A stretch of 64,000 nucleotides of DNA from Anniella stebbinsi (GCA_029215795.1 JARDYH010000002.1:10719001-10783000); one strand, 5' to 3'. Counted from the first letter of the stretch, positions 1-10,601 are shown. Numbers and translations: made by a program. The notes: generated from the letters alone by a model not told the origin.

Positions 1-481
1 GGATGAGTTTAACCTGACCCAGAGGAAGAGTTTGCACTAATGATGTTGACAGAAGAGCAATGAAGCTCCAGGTTACACGTGGGCTACAATGTGAATGAGT
101 AGCCTTGTCTACAGATTGACGCGGACTGTTACCCAAAACGTTTCACACCCATTGTGTTTCATCTTTAACCACCTTTTTGTGTGAATGGCCAAGCAACCAG
201 TTGGCACACCAACCTTGGCACACAACCTGTTAGCGGCAGCCAAGCTGGAATGCCTAGCTTTATGAGAATGAAATGAATAAGGTTGCAGGCTATAATGAGC
301 TTAATCAACTCAAGCTTAATCAACTCAATCAGTGGGAGGCAGCTTTAATTGGCTGGGATCTGAGTAAAGGCCACAATAGTTTTGAAAGTATTTTTAGGGT
401 AACCAATGGTTAGGATTTCCCCGGATTTCTCCTAGTTTCTGTTCTATCCTGGGGGTCAGGGGGATTTTCTATAATTTTCTA
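1..481. other. LOXHD1 intron 4, no feature seen
   Basis: This lies downstream of LOXHD1 exon 4 on the minus strand and so should be intronic. I see no exon, tandem array or clear repeat. No downstream PLAT-domain exon could be found between here and 5142. Confidence 0.4.
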
Positions 482-712
482 TAATGTCCTGGATTGACAC
501 ACTTTCCCCTTTAAGGCCACCATTAGCGTGGCAGAGTGGAATGATGCACTTTCCCCCACTGCTCCAATGAGAGCCTTAAAGAGGAAAGCGTGTCATTCCT
601 GAACATTATAGAAAAGGCCCCGATTGGAGCGGGGTTGATGACACACTTTCCCCTCCAATCGGGGCCATTAGCGTGGCAGGGGGAATGACACACTTTCCAG
701 AGGCCTGAGAAA
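482..712. repeat. GC-rich interspersed repeat with internal duplication
   Basis: The phrase GGCCATTAGCGTGGCAG occurs, with small changes, near 522 and again near 663. Both copies sit beside a version of ACACACTTTCC, and the middle carries a partly inverted CCGATTGGAGCGGGG motif. A related stretch occurs at 52015-52255. I do not know the family name. It is probably a non-autonomous DNA element. Confidence 0.4.
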
Positions 713-713
713 G

Positions 714-738
714 CCCCCCCACACACACACACACACAC
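714..738. repeat. (CA)n microsatellite after poly-C
   Basis: Seven C residues are followed by about nine CA units. It is a simple repeat with no coding content. Confidence 0.9.
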
Positions 739-1690
739 TGGGTGTCCTCTTTTTTGGTTTCCCAAATATGGTGACCCTAGGTATTTTGCCTTTACTGCAT
801 GAGAGTGGGACCAAACCAGCCTTCCCCAGCCAGATGCTCTCCAAACATCTTTATTTATTTTAATTTCTTTATTACTACATTTATATGCTGCCTCCAAAAG
901 AGGGCGTACCATATCTGAATACTAGTCCAGTTCTGTGTCGCCAGTAGTAGGCAGCCAGATACCCTGGAGAAGTTCACAACCTGGCCATGAAGGATGCAAT
1001 AATCCCCTGCTGTTTGCCCCCAGCAACTGGTGCTCAACTCTAGACTACCCTGGAACATGGAGGTTCCATTCATAACTATCATGGCCAACGAAGCTATCAT
1101 ATTAATCTGCCTCATCCACATTAAAAGCCACTCAAGCTAGTGACTCTCACCAGTGTCTTGTAGCAAATTATTTCCTAAGTTAATCACTGTCCGATATGCC
1201 TCCGATCCAAATGTCCAATGAACGCATAGGAAAATTCCCCATTAGCTGAGCAGGCTTTGGAGGGAAAGGGTCCTTTAGCACCAGCTGCTGTTCAAAGTTG
1301 AGCTGCCCAGGCTTAAGGGCGTATTAAAGGAAAGGAAATCGCACAAGGCAGAACAATATCCCTTTCTTTGTAATGAATACCCATGCTGCAAGTTAATATA
1401 CCAAGTCCGCACAGCGGCACTTAGTCCAATAAGAATCCATGGTGGCGTAATTGTGAGAATATTAATCACTGGCATATGGCAGCCTGCTGAATCCATGGGG
1501 GAGCAGAAGACTTCCCTGACCCAGAGGCACCAACTGCAACATTCTCTGCCTAAGAAACAAGTGTCCCTTGGCAGGAAACCTGGAAGGAGCCTTCAGCTTC
1601 AGACCAATAACAGTGATTGTTGAAAGCTCTTTCACTGTTGGTTTAAAAACATCAACACCCCACTCCCATTGACTTCGCACGGATGTTTCC
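739..1690. other. Intronic sequence, little recognised
   Basis: Near 860-900 a short stretch resembles the antisense end of an L2-type LINE (TTTATATGCTGCC). Otherwise I see nothing I can name. Confidence 0.3.
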
Positions 1691-1699
1691 TCATCTAAT

Positions 1700-1835
1700 C
1701 AGCCCATCTAACAGAGTTGCCAGCCAAGATAGCTCCTTTATCATTCTGGCTGGTTCTGACTGAAACCCACAGCGGATTACCCGCCCCACTGACATCAGAG
1801 CCACCAGCCTCCAGTGTTGACTGCCCCCCTGAGTT
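1700..1835. repeat. Half copy of a foldback element (family E)
   Basis: The stretch runs from a 'gatagctcctttatcattctg'-like core to a terminus ending in CCACCAGCCTCCAGT. It matches one arm of the complete foldback at 31698-31929 and the half copy at 37382-37495, so it is an interspersed element known here from three copies. Confidence 0.5.
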
Positions 1836-1867
1836 TCTAATCTTTGCACTCTTGGGTTAAAAGTAGA

Positions 1868-2055
1868 ATCACAGGATTCGAAGGGAACTTTGAGGTCATC
1901 TAGTCCAACCCCCTGTTCAGTGCAGGATAATGCTACAACATCTCTCTCAGATGGCCATCCAGCTGTACCTGCAGTGAAAGAGAACTCACCATTTCTAAGA
2001 GACACTCCATTTCACTGCCAAAGAGCCCTCAATATTAGGAGGTTTCCCCTAATGC
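1868..2055 (-). mobile_element. CR1 LINE 3' end fragment
   Basis: It starts with AGAATCACAGGATTCGAAG and contains ATCTAGTCCAACCCCCTG, the antisense form of the CR1 3' terminus. The same terminus occurs at 12311-12400 and 62557-62891. Sense orientation is minus. Confidence 0.7.
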
Positions 2056-2172
2056 AGACTTCCCCAACTTGGTACCCTCCAGATGTTTTGGACTTAGACT
2101 CCCATCAGAACCAGCAACTGGGGCAAATTGTCAGGAATCCTGGGATTTACAGTCCAAGACATCTGGAGGACA
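2056..2172. repeat. Palindromic short repeat (family P)
   Basis: Left arm CTTCCCCAACTTGGTACC and right arm ending GACACCAGGATGCGGGAGG are imperfect inverse complements around TCCAGATGTTTTGGAC. It belongs to a foldback family seen also near 38281, 39055, 41068, 44230 and 54590. It is probably a MITE. Confidence 0.55.
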
Positions 2173-2282
2173 CCAGGATGCGGGAGGCTGTCTCAACATT
2201 TAGCCAAAGTTTGTTTCCATGCAGCATCCAACCGTTGGTTCTGGGCCTCCAACTTCTGCATGACAGATAATTGAAGATTATC

Positions 2283-2705
2283 TGATAAGAACATAAGAGG
2301 ACCCACTCTGGATCAGACCAAGGATCCATCTAGTCCTGCATTCTGTTCAGTGGCCAACCAGCAACTAGTGCGCATAGGCTTACTGCCTCTGCTACTGGAG
2401 GTATCACAACTCCCCAAAATCTATTCTTCTCCAGACTACACAAGTGTTTCAACTGTTTCTCACAGGACTTGGTTTTCAGACCCCTTATCACCATGTTCCT
2501 CTGTAGTCCATCTGAACATTCTCTGCATATCATCCTCTGTGCATGTTCCAATTTGTCAATGGCCTTCTTAAAATGTGGTGCCCAGAACTGGACACAGTAC
2601 TCCAAATACAGCCTGAGCAAATGCAGAACAGAGCGGAACTATTGCTTCCCATCACTTGGACATGATGCTTCTGCTATTGCAGTCTAAGACTGCATTGGGT
2701 TTCCC
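2283..2705 (-). mobile_element. CR1 LINE fragment with reverse-transcriptase C-terminus
   Basis: On the minus strand the translation includes LEYCVQFWAPHFKKAIDKL, the conserved C-terminal part of CR1 ORF2 reverse transcriptase. The plus strand begins with the usual CR1 antisense phrase AACATAAGAGGACCCACTCT. The reading frame is broken and the 5' part is missing, so this is a dead 5'-truncated copy. Confidence 0.85.
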
Positions 2706-3575
2706 ACTTGGGAGAAGGTATGCAGAGTTCATCATCTTTGAGTTGACCTTTTAGCCCCCAGAGATGAACGGTTACTGAAGAAAGCATGGGCAGGATCCAC
2801 TTTCACAATTTTGACACCACGGATCACATCCCCACTCAAGTTACAGACACTGTATTGCTCCTCCTGGTTAGAGTGCTGGTGTAAAGTGCTTGCCTGGTTG
2901 GCAGAGATCCTTGGACTCAAGTAAACACCATTAAACTAATGACAGTTCTACACTAGATATTTCAAATGATTTATTCGTCGTTCCCTTTCACCAATGAAAT
3001 CCAGGAGCTGTAGTTCTGTGATGAGTGGACAACCTATGCATTTTTAGGAGCATTTTTAGCACCGTAACCAAATGACAATTCCCAAGATTCTTTGGGAGAA
3101 GGTCATTATGGCAGTTTTCAAGGGTAGGCATGGTTGGGCCACCTACCGAGGAGACGCAGCCCAGCAGGGCCCATTGATAAGAGCCTTCTGGAGTTGAGTC
3201 TCCTCTTCGCCACGGCAACCTGCTTGTCACCTGCTTCTCACTCTGGCCAGACAATGGTGGTGGTGAGGAGGAGGAGGAGCAGGAGCAGGAGATAACCCTG
3301 CCTGTTTGTTCACTGGCTCTCTGCCTCCAAAACAAGAAAGTGCTAGCAATGAGGAGGAGCAAGAGCAGCTGGCAACAACAGCAGTCAGAAGGTTCACCCA
3401 GTGAGGGATGGGGCCCATGGACGGTGTCTTGCTTAAGGGCCCTCAAAAACCTGGAAACCAGGTCAAATAAACTGTCGTAAAAATAAGCGATATAAGTTTG
3501 TAATGCAGATCTGGTCTCACTACAGAGAAGACGATGCTTCAAGTACAAGACCAGGTGGACTTTATTCCTACACAT
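2706..3575. other. Intronic sequence, low complexity in part
   Basis: A GAGGAGGAGCAGGAGCAGG-type purine-rich stretch lies near 3265-3290 and again near 3350. The short open frames across it are compositional. Nothing else is recognised. Confidence 0.3.
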
Positions 3576-3830
3576 AGGCGGTTTCTACACCAGCCTTTTT
3601 TGTGGGGAGGGGATTGCCCCTGGGTGGTCCCTGTGCATCCCAATGATGCACAGGGACTCCCGGGGGCGATGAGCACGGGTTTTCCCAGGGATTTTTTATC
3701 CCTGGGAAAACCCGATTCCTCTCGCAGTCCCAGGAACATCCCGAGATCGTAGGAGGTGTGGGCAGCTGTCCCGCCTGGTGCCCGCTTACTTGCAAGTAAG
3801 TGGGCACCAGAAACAGGCACGGAGCCACGC
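3576..3830. repeat. Cluster of three strong hairpins in a probable foldback element
   Basis: Three palindromes sit in about 185 bp. 3627-3657 has 13-bp perfect arms. 3676-3714 has 17-bp perfect arms around a run of T. 3775-3810 is almost continuous, with one G/T mismatch. The block begins with GGCGGTTTCTACACCAGCC, similar in style to other foldback termini in the window. I could not find the other terminus. Confidence 0.6.
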
Positions 3831-4758
3831 CGCATGGCTCCATGCCCCTGAGGGGAGGGGGTGGCAGCAATTTTCTGAAATTCTCCAAAATTCTCACCTC
3901 CCCCAGCTTCTTTCGCCTGAGTTTTTGTCCCCCCCCCCCACGAAATGCCAAAAATGGAATGGTCAGAATTTTCAGCACAGCACTAATTTGATCTATTATT
4001 TTTCTTGACAACAGAGGTCGAGGCCATTTTCGATCAGGCCAACAGGGCCCTGACTTTGGGCCTGTGGTTTGCCTCATATGCAGGGCTGTGCAAAGCTGGC
4101 AATATGCCCAGGCCAGATGGGAAGTGTGTGCCCCCCCATTTCAATAAAAGAGGACAACATGGCCGCCCAAGGGGCCATGTGCCCACCAACATGTCTGTTC
4201 TACATAACACCTTCATATTAAACCTGTTCTACAACACCTCAAGGCGCATAGATCCCCGCCCCGCATGCGGCATGGCCCTCTGGAGCTTGTAGTCCAACCT
4301 TGGTATTCACAACGGACGGCTGCTGCGCTGTTTCCGCAAGGCGGGCTCCTCGCTTCTCGACGGGCTGCTTATGCTACGGAAGCAGTAGCATAAGCTAGGG
4401 GGGGACCTCCTCGTCGGAGTGCCCCCTCAAAATCAGGGGCCTGGGGCCAACTGTCCCAACTGGCTCCCCCTCTGCTTATATGGTGCTGGTGCAATTGATT
4501 CTGTTGTCCCTAAAGAGTTACAGGACAAAGGGGCACTTCTCCGCAGCCTCCCATTTTCATAGCCCACTGGTGGCTTTGATGATGAGATTGGGGCTGAATG
4601 AAAACGCATAACTAATATATGAGTCATGTATGTGCCTTGATTTGTAGGACAACCAGGAAGTTCATGAAATATGACCAAAAATATATATTCTTGTGTGGTG
4701 CTCCGCAAGGTAGCAAGGAGAAAAGATTTCTTATCCTGAAGATTTTATATCTCAGGGG
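3831..4758. other. Intronic sequence with one hairpin and a GC-rich patch
   Basis: At 4367-4395 an 11-bp perfect stem, GCTTATGCTAC with its complement, closes a 7-base loop. The 4240-4440 stretch is CpG-rich compared with its surroundings. I see no gene. Confidence 0.4.
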
Positions 4759-4975
4759 AGAACATAAGAAGAGCCCTGCTGGATGAGACCCAGGGTCCAT
4801 CTAGTCCAGCACTCGGTTCGCACAGTGGCCAACCAGCTGTCAACCGGGGACCCACAAGCAGGACATGAGTGCAACAGCACCCTCCCACCCATGTTCCCCA
4901 GCAACTGGCTTACTGCCTCTGATACTGGTGGTAGCACATAGCCATCAGGACTAGTAGTCATGGATAGTCTTCCCC
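4759..4975 (-). mobile_element. CR1 LINE 3' region fragment
   Basis: It begins AGAACATAAGAAGAGCCCTG and continues through CCATCTAGTCCAGCACTC, the antisense CR1 3' region. It ends about 165 bp from LOXHD1 exon 4. It is non-coding and truncated. Confidence 0.8.
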
Positions 4976-5141
4976 TAGCAATATCTTATACCTTCCAAGG
5001 AAGTTCCTACTTTTTCCCGTAGCTCCTGTAAATATCTTGACAAACCTATATCATATTCCCTTTCACCCCAAGACTGGCAGGTGGCACATTCTAACACAGT
5101 CCCATTTAGTTGTAAGTTCACCAACTTATAGAATAACGTAC

Positions 5142-5326
5142 CTTTGGGAACATCCATGGGGTTGAGGCTGCCAATCAGATCTCTGACATTAAGCCCGTCA
5201 CCGTCATCCTTACTCAGCCAATTGTTGCACGGGAAATAAAAGCGGAGGTGGGGCCTGTTCATGTCCGTGACTATCACACGATCCAGAAACCAGCCGGCGT
5301 TCATCGATGTGTTGTCATGCTCAATT
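5142..5326 (-). CDS. LOXHD1: LOXHD1 exon 4 (end of PLAT domain 1)
   Basis: LOXHD1 is a stereociliary protein made almost entirely of PLAT domains and is needed for normal hair-cell function. This 185-bp exon encodes the second half of PLAT 1, including [27 protein letters not shown] and NPMDVPK, which follow the mammalian protein closely as I remember it. The acceptor is CGTTACAG before 5326, and the donor is AAAG|GTACGT after 5142. The first base completes an Arg codon started in exon 3 (AG|A), and the exon ends one base into the next codon, so phases agree on both sides. Unusually, an (AAT)n tract stands where the polypyrimidine tract should be. The next exon is outside the window. Confidence 0.95.
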
Positions 5327-5337
5327 CTGTAACGCCA

Positions 5338-5375
<38 letters not shown>
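5338..5375. repeat. (ATT)n microsatellite at the exon 4 splice acceptor
   Basis: About 12 ATT units (AAT on the gene strand) end roughly 12 bases upstream of LOXHD1 exon 4. On the gene strand only TTGGCGTTACAG separates the tract from the exon. Beyond the repeat the gene strand is A-rich, so no normal pyrimidine tract is visible. Confidence 0.9.
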
Positions 5376-5377
<2 letters not shown>

Positions 5378-5713
5378 CTCTTTTTTGCTCGTGGCAGTTT
5401 TTCTAGATGGACATGATGGGCAGTTGCAACACATGGAACAACAGTTGATCGGGGGAATGTTAGAGCCGATCTACTCACTAGCGTTATAACGTTTTATAAG
5501 GGTTACGAAAACTCTTTGGGCCACATGATGCACTCCCTTGAACGTTGTATACCCGAGGTTTTTTAAAACTCACTTCAGCTATATACAACGGTTTTTACTT
5601 TTAATAAACTGTTTTAAGTAAAATAATGTGTCCTTCCTTACCGTTTGTGATTTGTGGGGGCAGTGCTTCGTTTACCAGCGCCCAAATGCTTAGCCGTTGA
5701 TTGGTGGGGAAGA

Positions 5714-5864
5714 AAGAGGGGCTAAGGAGGAAGTGGGCGAGTGAACTACAACACCCACAATGCTTAGCTCTATACTCATTGAAAGCTAGGGAATGAAAGG
5801 GGAACTAAGGAGGAAGTGGGTGAGTGAACTACAACACTCACAATGCCTTGCCCTAAATTCACTG
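5714..5864. repeat. Two-copy tandem duplication, period about 82 bp
   Basis: The phrase CTAAGGAGGAAGTGGG then GAGTGAACTACAACAC occurs twice, with a few differences between copies. It lies in LOXHD1 intron 3, about 400 bp from exon 3. Confidence 0.75.
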
Positions 5865-6280
5865 TAAAAACGAAACAGAAAGAGACGGGCAGAAGGGTGT
5901 AAGACTGCACACACCACTTTGAAGACTGAAGAATTTTTCTCCTGTAACATGAGTACTCCTTAATGTGGCTCCAGATGTTTTGGAACGCACCTATTTGGAA
6001 CATTTTAAAATATTATTTAAAATGTCCCAAGGTACTGTGTAGATTGGCTCTTAGTTGTGTGATTTACAACTGAAGTAAGACATATAGCTCTCTAAAGGGG
6101 AGGCAGCATAAAGCCATGAAGTCCAGGGTCTAAAATTCCCTAGCTGCACCACTCCTCTGAATAGAGGAGGTCAGTACTTTCATTAGGGGGAGAACAGTAG
6201 AGAGGCTGCAATGAAATTCAGGAGCTTCATCTCCTGCCTGACCCACACCCCATAGGGTAGCAATAATGCCATTCTAATAC
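5865..6280. other. LOXHD1 intron 3, no feature seen
   Basis: This stretch between the tandem duplication and exon 3 has no repeat or exon that I can recognise. Confidence 0.4.
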
Positions 6281-6361
6281 CTTATCTTCTTGATCGTTCC
6301 CACGTTGTTGGTTCTCACACGAAAGACATCCGTTTTACTCCTTTCGAAGGCAGAGCTGCTC
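6281..6361 (-). CDS. LOXHD1: LOXHD1 exon 3 (middle of PLAT domain 1)
   Basis: This 81-bp exon was found by translating the minus strand between exons 2 and 4. It encodes SSSAFERSKTDVFRVRTNNV followed by GTIKKI and two bases of an Arg codon. The match to the mammalian segment around AFEKGNVDVFRVRTNNVG is clear. The acceptor is CATATTTCAG|G before 6361, and the donor is AAG|GTATTA after 6281, which is weaker than the others. The first base completes the Lys codon split at the end of exon 2 (AA|G). The two last bases join exon 4 as AGA. Adding it keeps the frame open from exon 1 to exon 4, which strongly supports the boundaries. Confidence 0.93.
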
Positions 6362-7351
6362 CTGAAATATGAACGCAGCAGTCATCATATGCTACCGTTA
6401 AGATCAGATGAGATCCTAATCGTATAAATACAAGGTCAGCATGAAGTTGGACCTCCTTCAGGAACTTCCAGAACAGATGTTTCTCATGATACGTGGCCAT
6501 GCAAAAACCGTGTTCGTTTCCGTGAAAAACTAATCCCCTTCCAACCCGTGGCTGATCTGCGATATTCTAGCATGCCTTGCTGTGATCATCCTCTCGAGTG
6601 CATTAACCAAAGTGTGGCGGCGAAATGGACATGCGGCGGGAGTTGCCAGCACGCAACCCCGAAAAGGGAAAGGCACAGAAAGCCGTGGAGTGGTGATCAC
6701 AAAGGTGCCAGCCTTTGAGGAAATGTATGGCGTTTTATCTTATCTCCCATGTGGAGTGCGACAGGGATACAAAAATGTCATGCATTTTGCAAGTCTTTTC
6801 ATCCGTGAACGCTCTGAAAACCGCTCGCAGGGAGATGCATGAGATTCCAACCTTTTGCCATATTCTGTGAACAGCGTGACCAATTGGGGAGCCATCACGT
6901 TCTCGCAACCCCTGTAGCTTACGGCATTTCCGCGGGAGATCGATGGATCAGTTATTACAGCCAGACACCAGCAGGAGCTGACAGGTGGGAATCATTTTGT
7001 CCTGGCTTAGCCTGATGTGTTTTTCAGAGTGACTGGTGCTTAGGAGACTGCGAGCAGGTGGGGAAAGAAGAATCGAGAAGCAAAGAAAGAAAATTAGGTA
7101 CAAAGAAGGGGCCCATTGAGGAAGAACTGCAAGAAACTCTTGGGCTATTGGCAGGGAAGGGGTGTGTACTGTTTCTGTTTTAAGTTTTAATTTATTTTAG
7201 CATTTTTATTTCCGTTTTACTTTATTTTAGCATCCTAAGAATCTGCTTCTCCCCCTTTTTTTTGTCCTGATTTGGATGCTCTCCTCCTTTTGGTTTTTCT
7301 GTGCAAAATCTCAGGCCCACTTGGTGTCCCATTATGGGGGTTCCCAGGTAG
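6362..7351. other. LOXHD1 intron 2, mostly unique
   Basis: The sequence next to exon 3 up to the first foldback element shows no recognisable repeat. 7190-7250 is T-rich. Confidence 0.35.
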
Positions 7352-7673
7352 TAGGGTGACCCTACGGAAAGGAGGACAGGGCTCCTGTATGTTTAACAGT
7401 TGTATAGAAAAGGGAGTTTCAGCAGGTGTCATTTGTCATTCACCATGCAGCACTTGGTGAAATGCCCTCTTCGTCACAACAGTTAAAGCTGCAGGAGACC
7501 TGCCCTCCTTTGTATCTGGTCAAGAGGGCAGGGCTCCTAAAGCTTTAACTGTTGCAATGAAGAGGGAATTTCACCAGGTGCTGCATGCATTCAAATGACA
7601 CCTGCTGAAATTCCTCTTTCTATACAACTGTTAGATACAGGAGTCCTGTCCTCCTTTTCATATGGTCACCCTA
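7352..7673. mobile_element. Foldback DNA transposon (family A), dimer subtype 2
   Basis: Termini TAGGGTGACC and GGTCACCCTA bound a 322-bp palindromic element. It is flanked by a perfect 8-bp duplication, CCAGGTAG (7344-7351 and 7674-7681), the size typical of hAT transposons. It has no coding capacity, so it depended on a transposase in trans. Its centre reads TCTGGTCAAGAGGGCAGG, unlike most other copies here but like 60551-60852. Confidence 0.9.
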
Positions 7674-7719
7674 CCAGGTAGAACCCCCCCCCCCACTTTA
7701 CCCCAAGAAGCAATTGTTT

Positions 7720-7910
7720 GGCAGTTTCTCAGGTTCTGGCAGTTTTTCCCCTTTCTAAAAGGTTGAAATGCCTCTCCTAAGGCTTTAGTTACTGGTAGTT
7801 AAAGCTTTAAGCTAACATTTGGTGGTATTTCGTGGGCACATCCCACAAAGTGCCCACGAGACCTTCTCTGAATTCATTCCTCAGACTGACAGAGGTTCAA
7901 TGTCCCCGGC
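7720..7910 (-). repeat. Family G interspersed repeat fragment
   Basis: It contains GGCAGTTTCTCAGG, AAAGGTTGAAATGCC and CAGACTGACAGAGGTTC in the order seen at 13010-13320, and inverted relative to 9511-9850. It is a mid-sized repeat of unknown class. Confidence 0.5.
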
Positions 7911-8249
7911 TTAAAGGCCCGCTCTTGGGTTATCCCATGTGGAAATGATGGTTGGGAGATTTCAGGCAGATGACAGGAAATCCTATTTCACATCATGCAT
8001 CTGTGCCACAAGATGTGGGGCAGGCCACTGGTTTATGGGCTTCCCACACGCCTGTGTGTTTTTCCCCTATGGGCCCAATAACAGCCATGGGGGAAGTGAT
8101 TTTCACCAGTAAAGTGGCACAGGGGGAAAGGGTCACTCCCAGCTCCTCCGTGCTGTGGACCCAATCTGGATTAGCCCACTCCCCTGAAGCTGCTGTAAAG
8201 TTTAATAGAGGGGGGCAAAACCTCAGGCTCAAGTCCCAATCCGGCCCAC

Positions 8250-8400
8250 TGGGGCTCCCCAGCTGGCCACGCCCCTTGGCCCTTCCCCATGTCCCACCCC
8301 CTTTCCTCCAACCACTGATCATTTGGCCGTTTCCCATCTTTTGTTCCTCCCCCCCACCCATTCTAGAAGTTTAATGCTCTCGCTAAGGCTTAATTAGTAG
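8250..8400 (-). repeat. Family G interspersed repeat fragment
   Basis: It includes CATTTGGCCGTTTCCC and TCTAGAAGTTTAATGCTCT, a diverged form of the family seen at 7720-7910 and 13010-13320. It ends beside the family A element at 8407. Confidence 0.4.
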
Positions 8401-8406
8401 CAATAG

Positions 8407-8723
8407 TAGGGTGACCATATGGAAAGGAGGACAGGGCTCCTGTATCTTTAACTGTAGCGTAGAAAAGGGAATTCCAGCAGATGCCATTTGTAGGCATGCA
8501 GCACCTGGTGAAATTCCCTCTTCATCACTACAGTTAAAACTGCAGGAGCTCTGCTTTCTTTTGTATCTGGTCACTCTAGTATAGCTCCTGCAGCTTTAAC
8601 TGCTGCAATGAAGAGGGAATTTCACCAGGTGCTGCATGCATAACAATAACACCTGCTGAAATTCCCTTTTCTATGCAACTGTTAAAGATTCTGGAGCCCT
8701 GTCCGCCTCTTCATAGGGTCACC
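8407..8723. mobile_element. Foldback DNA transposon (family A), dimer subtype 1
   Basis: The left terminus is TAGGGTGACCATATGG. The right terminus is degraded (ATAGGGTCACC). The centre carries GGTCACTCTAGTATAGC, the junction shared by most copies in the window. No intact target duplication is visible. Confidence 0.8.
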
Positions 8724-8884
8724 TTTCCTTTCATTCATTCGTTCCTCAGACTAGGAAAATACAGAAGGCTTCAAGGTTGGACAACCTCAGCAATTCATGA
8801 CCTTTAACGGCTCAATCCTTCACAGATCTGCTCGGAAGCAAACCCCATTAAATGCAATGGGGCTGGCTCTCAGGTAAGGATTGG

Positions 8885-9030
8885 GCTAGGGATTTGTATC
8901 CAATGTAAGTCCCACTTAGAGTAGACCCATTGAAATAAATGGGACTTCAGTTAAGCATGACTAACTTGAGCCCCATTCCTTTCAATGGGTCTGCTGTACG
9001 TAGGAGTCCCGTTGGATACAACCCTAGAAT
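8885..9030. repeat. Short palindromic repeat (family H)
   Basis: Arms around GGATTTGTATCCAATG and CGTTGGATACAACC are inverse complements, with CCCATTGAAAT and ATTTCAATGGG-like pieces inside. Related forms occur near 9454, 15325, 16270 and 40365. Confidence 0.45.
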
Positions 9031-9078
9031 TGCAGACTAAATTGGGAATGGCTACATGGGCTAAGGTTCAAACCCTTT

Positions 9079-9102
9079 ACCACCACCACCACCACCACCA
9101 CA
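9079..9102. repeat. (CCA)n microsatellite
   Basis: About eight ACC/CCA units inside LOXHD1 intron 2. Confidence 0.9.
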
Positions 9103-9510
9103 CCCATATGACTTGGGGAGACGAATGTTTTTGAGCCTTCCGAAACGATCTCTGCCGAATCCGCAATTATTGTATCAAATAAGGCAAACAGGTCTGAAAT
9201 TTCATGCATTTCCTTTACCATTCCCATATTATTTGGCTTTATGAGATTTTCATGTTTGAGTTGCTTCGGCGGGGAAAGAAGCTCTTTTGAGGACAAAATT
9301 TAAAATAGCTGCAGGTACCTCCTGTCGGCGCTGTAGAAATGAAGAAAATGTGGCATTACAGCATGAGGTTAACATTGTCGGAGACCCATTTGCATCCTAA
9401 ACAAGCAGGCATAGCAAAGAGTGTGACTCTACAGGTAAAGGAGTCTTAGGCTGCAATCCTATACCCACTTACCTGGGAGGAAGCCTCATTGAACTCAATA
9501 CGACAGGGAT

Positions 9511-9850
9511 GTTGAATCTCTTTCAACCTGGGGGGGGGGGTGCATTCCAGTGGGGGGTGGGGCCCAAAGGCAAAATGGGAAGGGCCAAAATATACAAAAC
9601 ATGCTGGCGTATTTTTAGCTTAAAGCTCTTACCTCCAGTAAATAAATGTTAGGACAGGCATTTCAACTTTTTAGAATAGGAGAAAACGGCACATAGGTTG
9701 AGAAAACCTCAAACAACTGGAGGTCGGAGGGAAAGGCGCAGCTAGGGGAAGGGGACATAGCCATCTGGGGAACCCCAGCAGGCTGGATTGGGGACCCCCC
9801 AGAGGGCTGGATTGGGTCCCTAAGCTTGAGGTTCTGCACCCCTGCTATAG
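9511..9850 (+). repeat. Family G interspersed repeat, longest copy
   Basis: It runs from GTTGAATCTCTTTCAACC to GAGGTTCTGCACCCCTGC, with GTGGGGCCCAAAGG and a CATTTCAACTTTTTAGAA stretch. The same series of phrases occurs at 34738-35010 and inverted at 13010-13320 and 55430-55612. I see no open reading frame and cannot name the family. Confidence 0.5.
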
Positions 9851-10601
9851 GAGTTACGTCTGAGTAGATACGTGTAGGATTGTGCTTTCAATCATTCTTT
9901 GTTAAGACTATTTTACCATTAAGAAACTGCTTCGTTTAATTTACTTTTCCAGTTCCAAAGAAAGGAGTGGGAAGATCTTTTCTGATTCAGAACCATAGAG
10001 GGCCGAACTTATGATTAACATTTGGCCCTCTAAACATGCCCCTTTGCGGATCAAGTGCATCCGCATTAAAACTGGTGGTAAGGCAAAGAGGGTGTGTGTG
10101 CAACGGTTGGTAAACATCCAAAGCAGATCCGAAAAAGAGAGAAACGTCTCCGGAGGCAAAGATTTTATTTATGGAATAAACCAATTGAACCAATTTCTTC
10201 AACCTCGGAAACACCTGCACTATTTTTTTAGGGCGGGGGGAACCCTTCTTTAAAAAAAAAACCCTTCTTTATTAGTAAGAATATAAATTGTCACCTTCCA
10301 TACACTCTTGCAAAGTCCCCAGTGAAGTACAACAAAAGATATTTTGTTATGAGTATTTCTGCAAACGTTTTCATAAGTAAGTATGCATGCATAGGCTTTT
10401 GCGGTGTGTATTGATTTGTGTATGATTAATGCTTAACTGTATACACAGGCCTTGCTGCAAAGTGCCATATGGTTTTTTTATAAGAAGAACAATAACGTTG
10501 TCATGTGTTCTTTTCCGATTCCAATAGTATTACAACCCCTTGAAGAAGGCCTAAAAATAAATAAGAGGCTGAAACATGTTGGGTTTTCCATAAATAAAGA
10601 G
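9851..10601. other. Intron 2 sequence with a hammerhead-like motif near 10537
   Basis: Around 10537-10585 the plus strand reads CTTGAAGAAGGCC, an A-rich loop, then GAGGCTGAAAC. This is a degenerate form of the motif described at 14677 and 60380-60404. The sequence upstream may belong to the same Penelope-type element, but I found no inverted arms here. Confidence 0.35.

Noticed and set aside
1..5100. LOXHD1 exon 5
   Set aside because: I looked on the minus strand for the next PLAT signature (GAGTDAxVF) and found none, so it must lie beyond position 1.
5307..5489. Plus-strand open frame with a Tyr run, and minus-strand frame with an Asn run before exon 4
   Set aside because: Both are translations of the (ATT)n microsatellite. 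The Asn run is intronic, because the acceptor at 5326 removes it.
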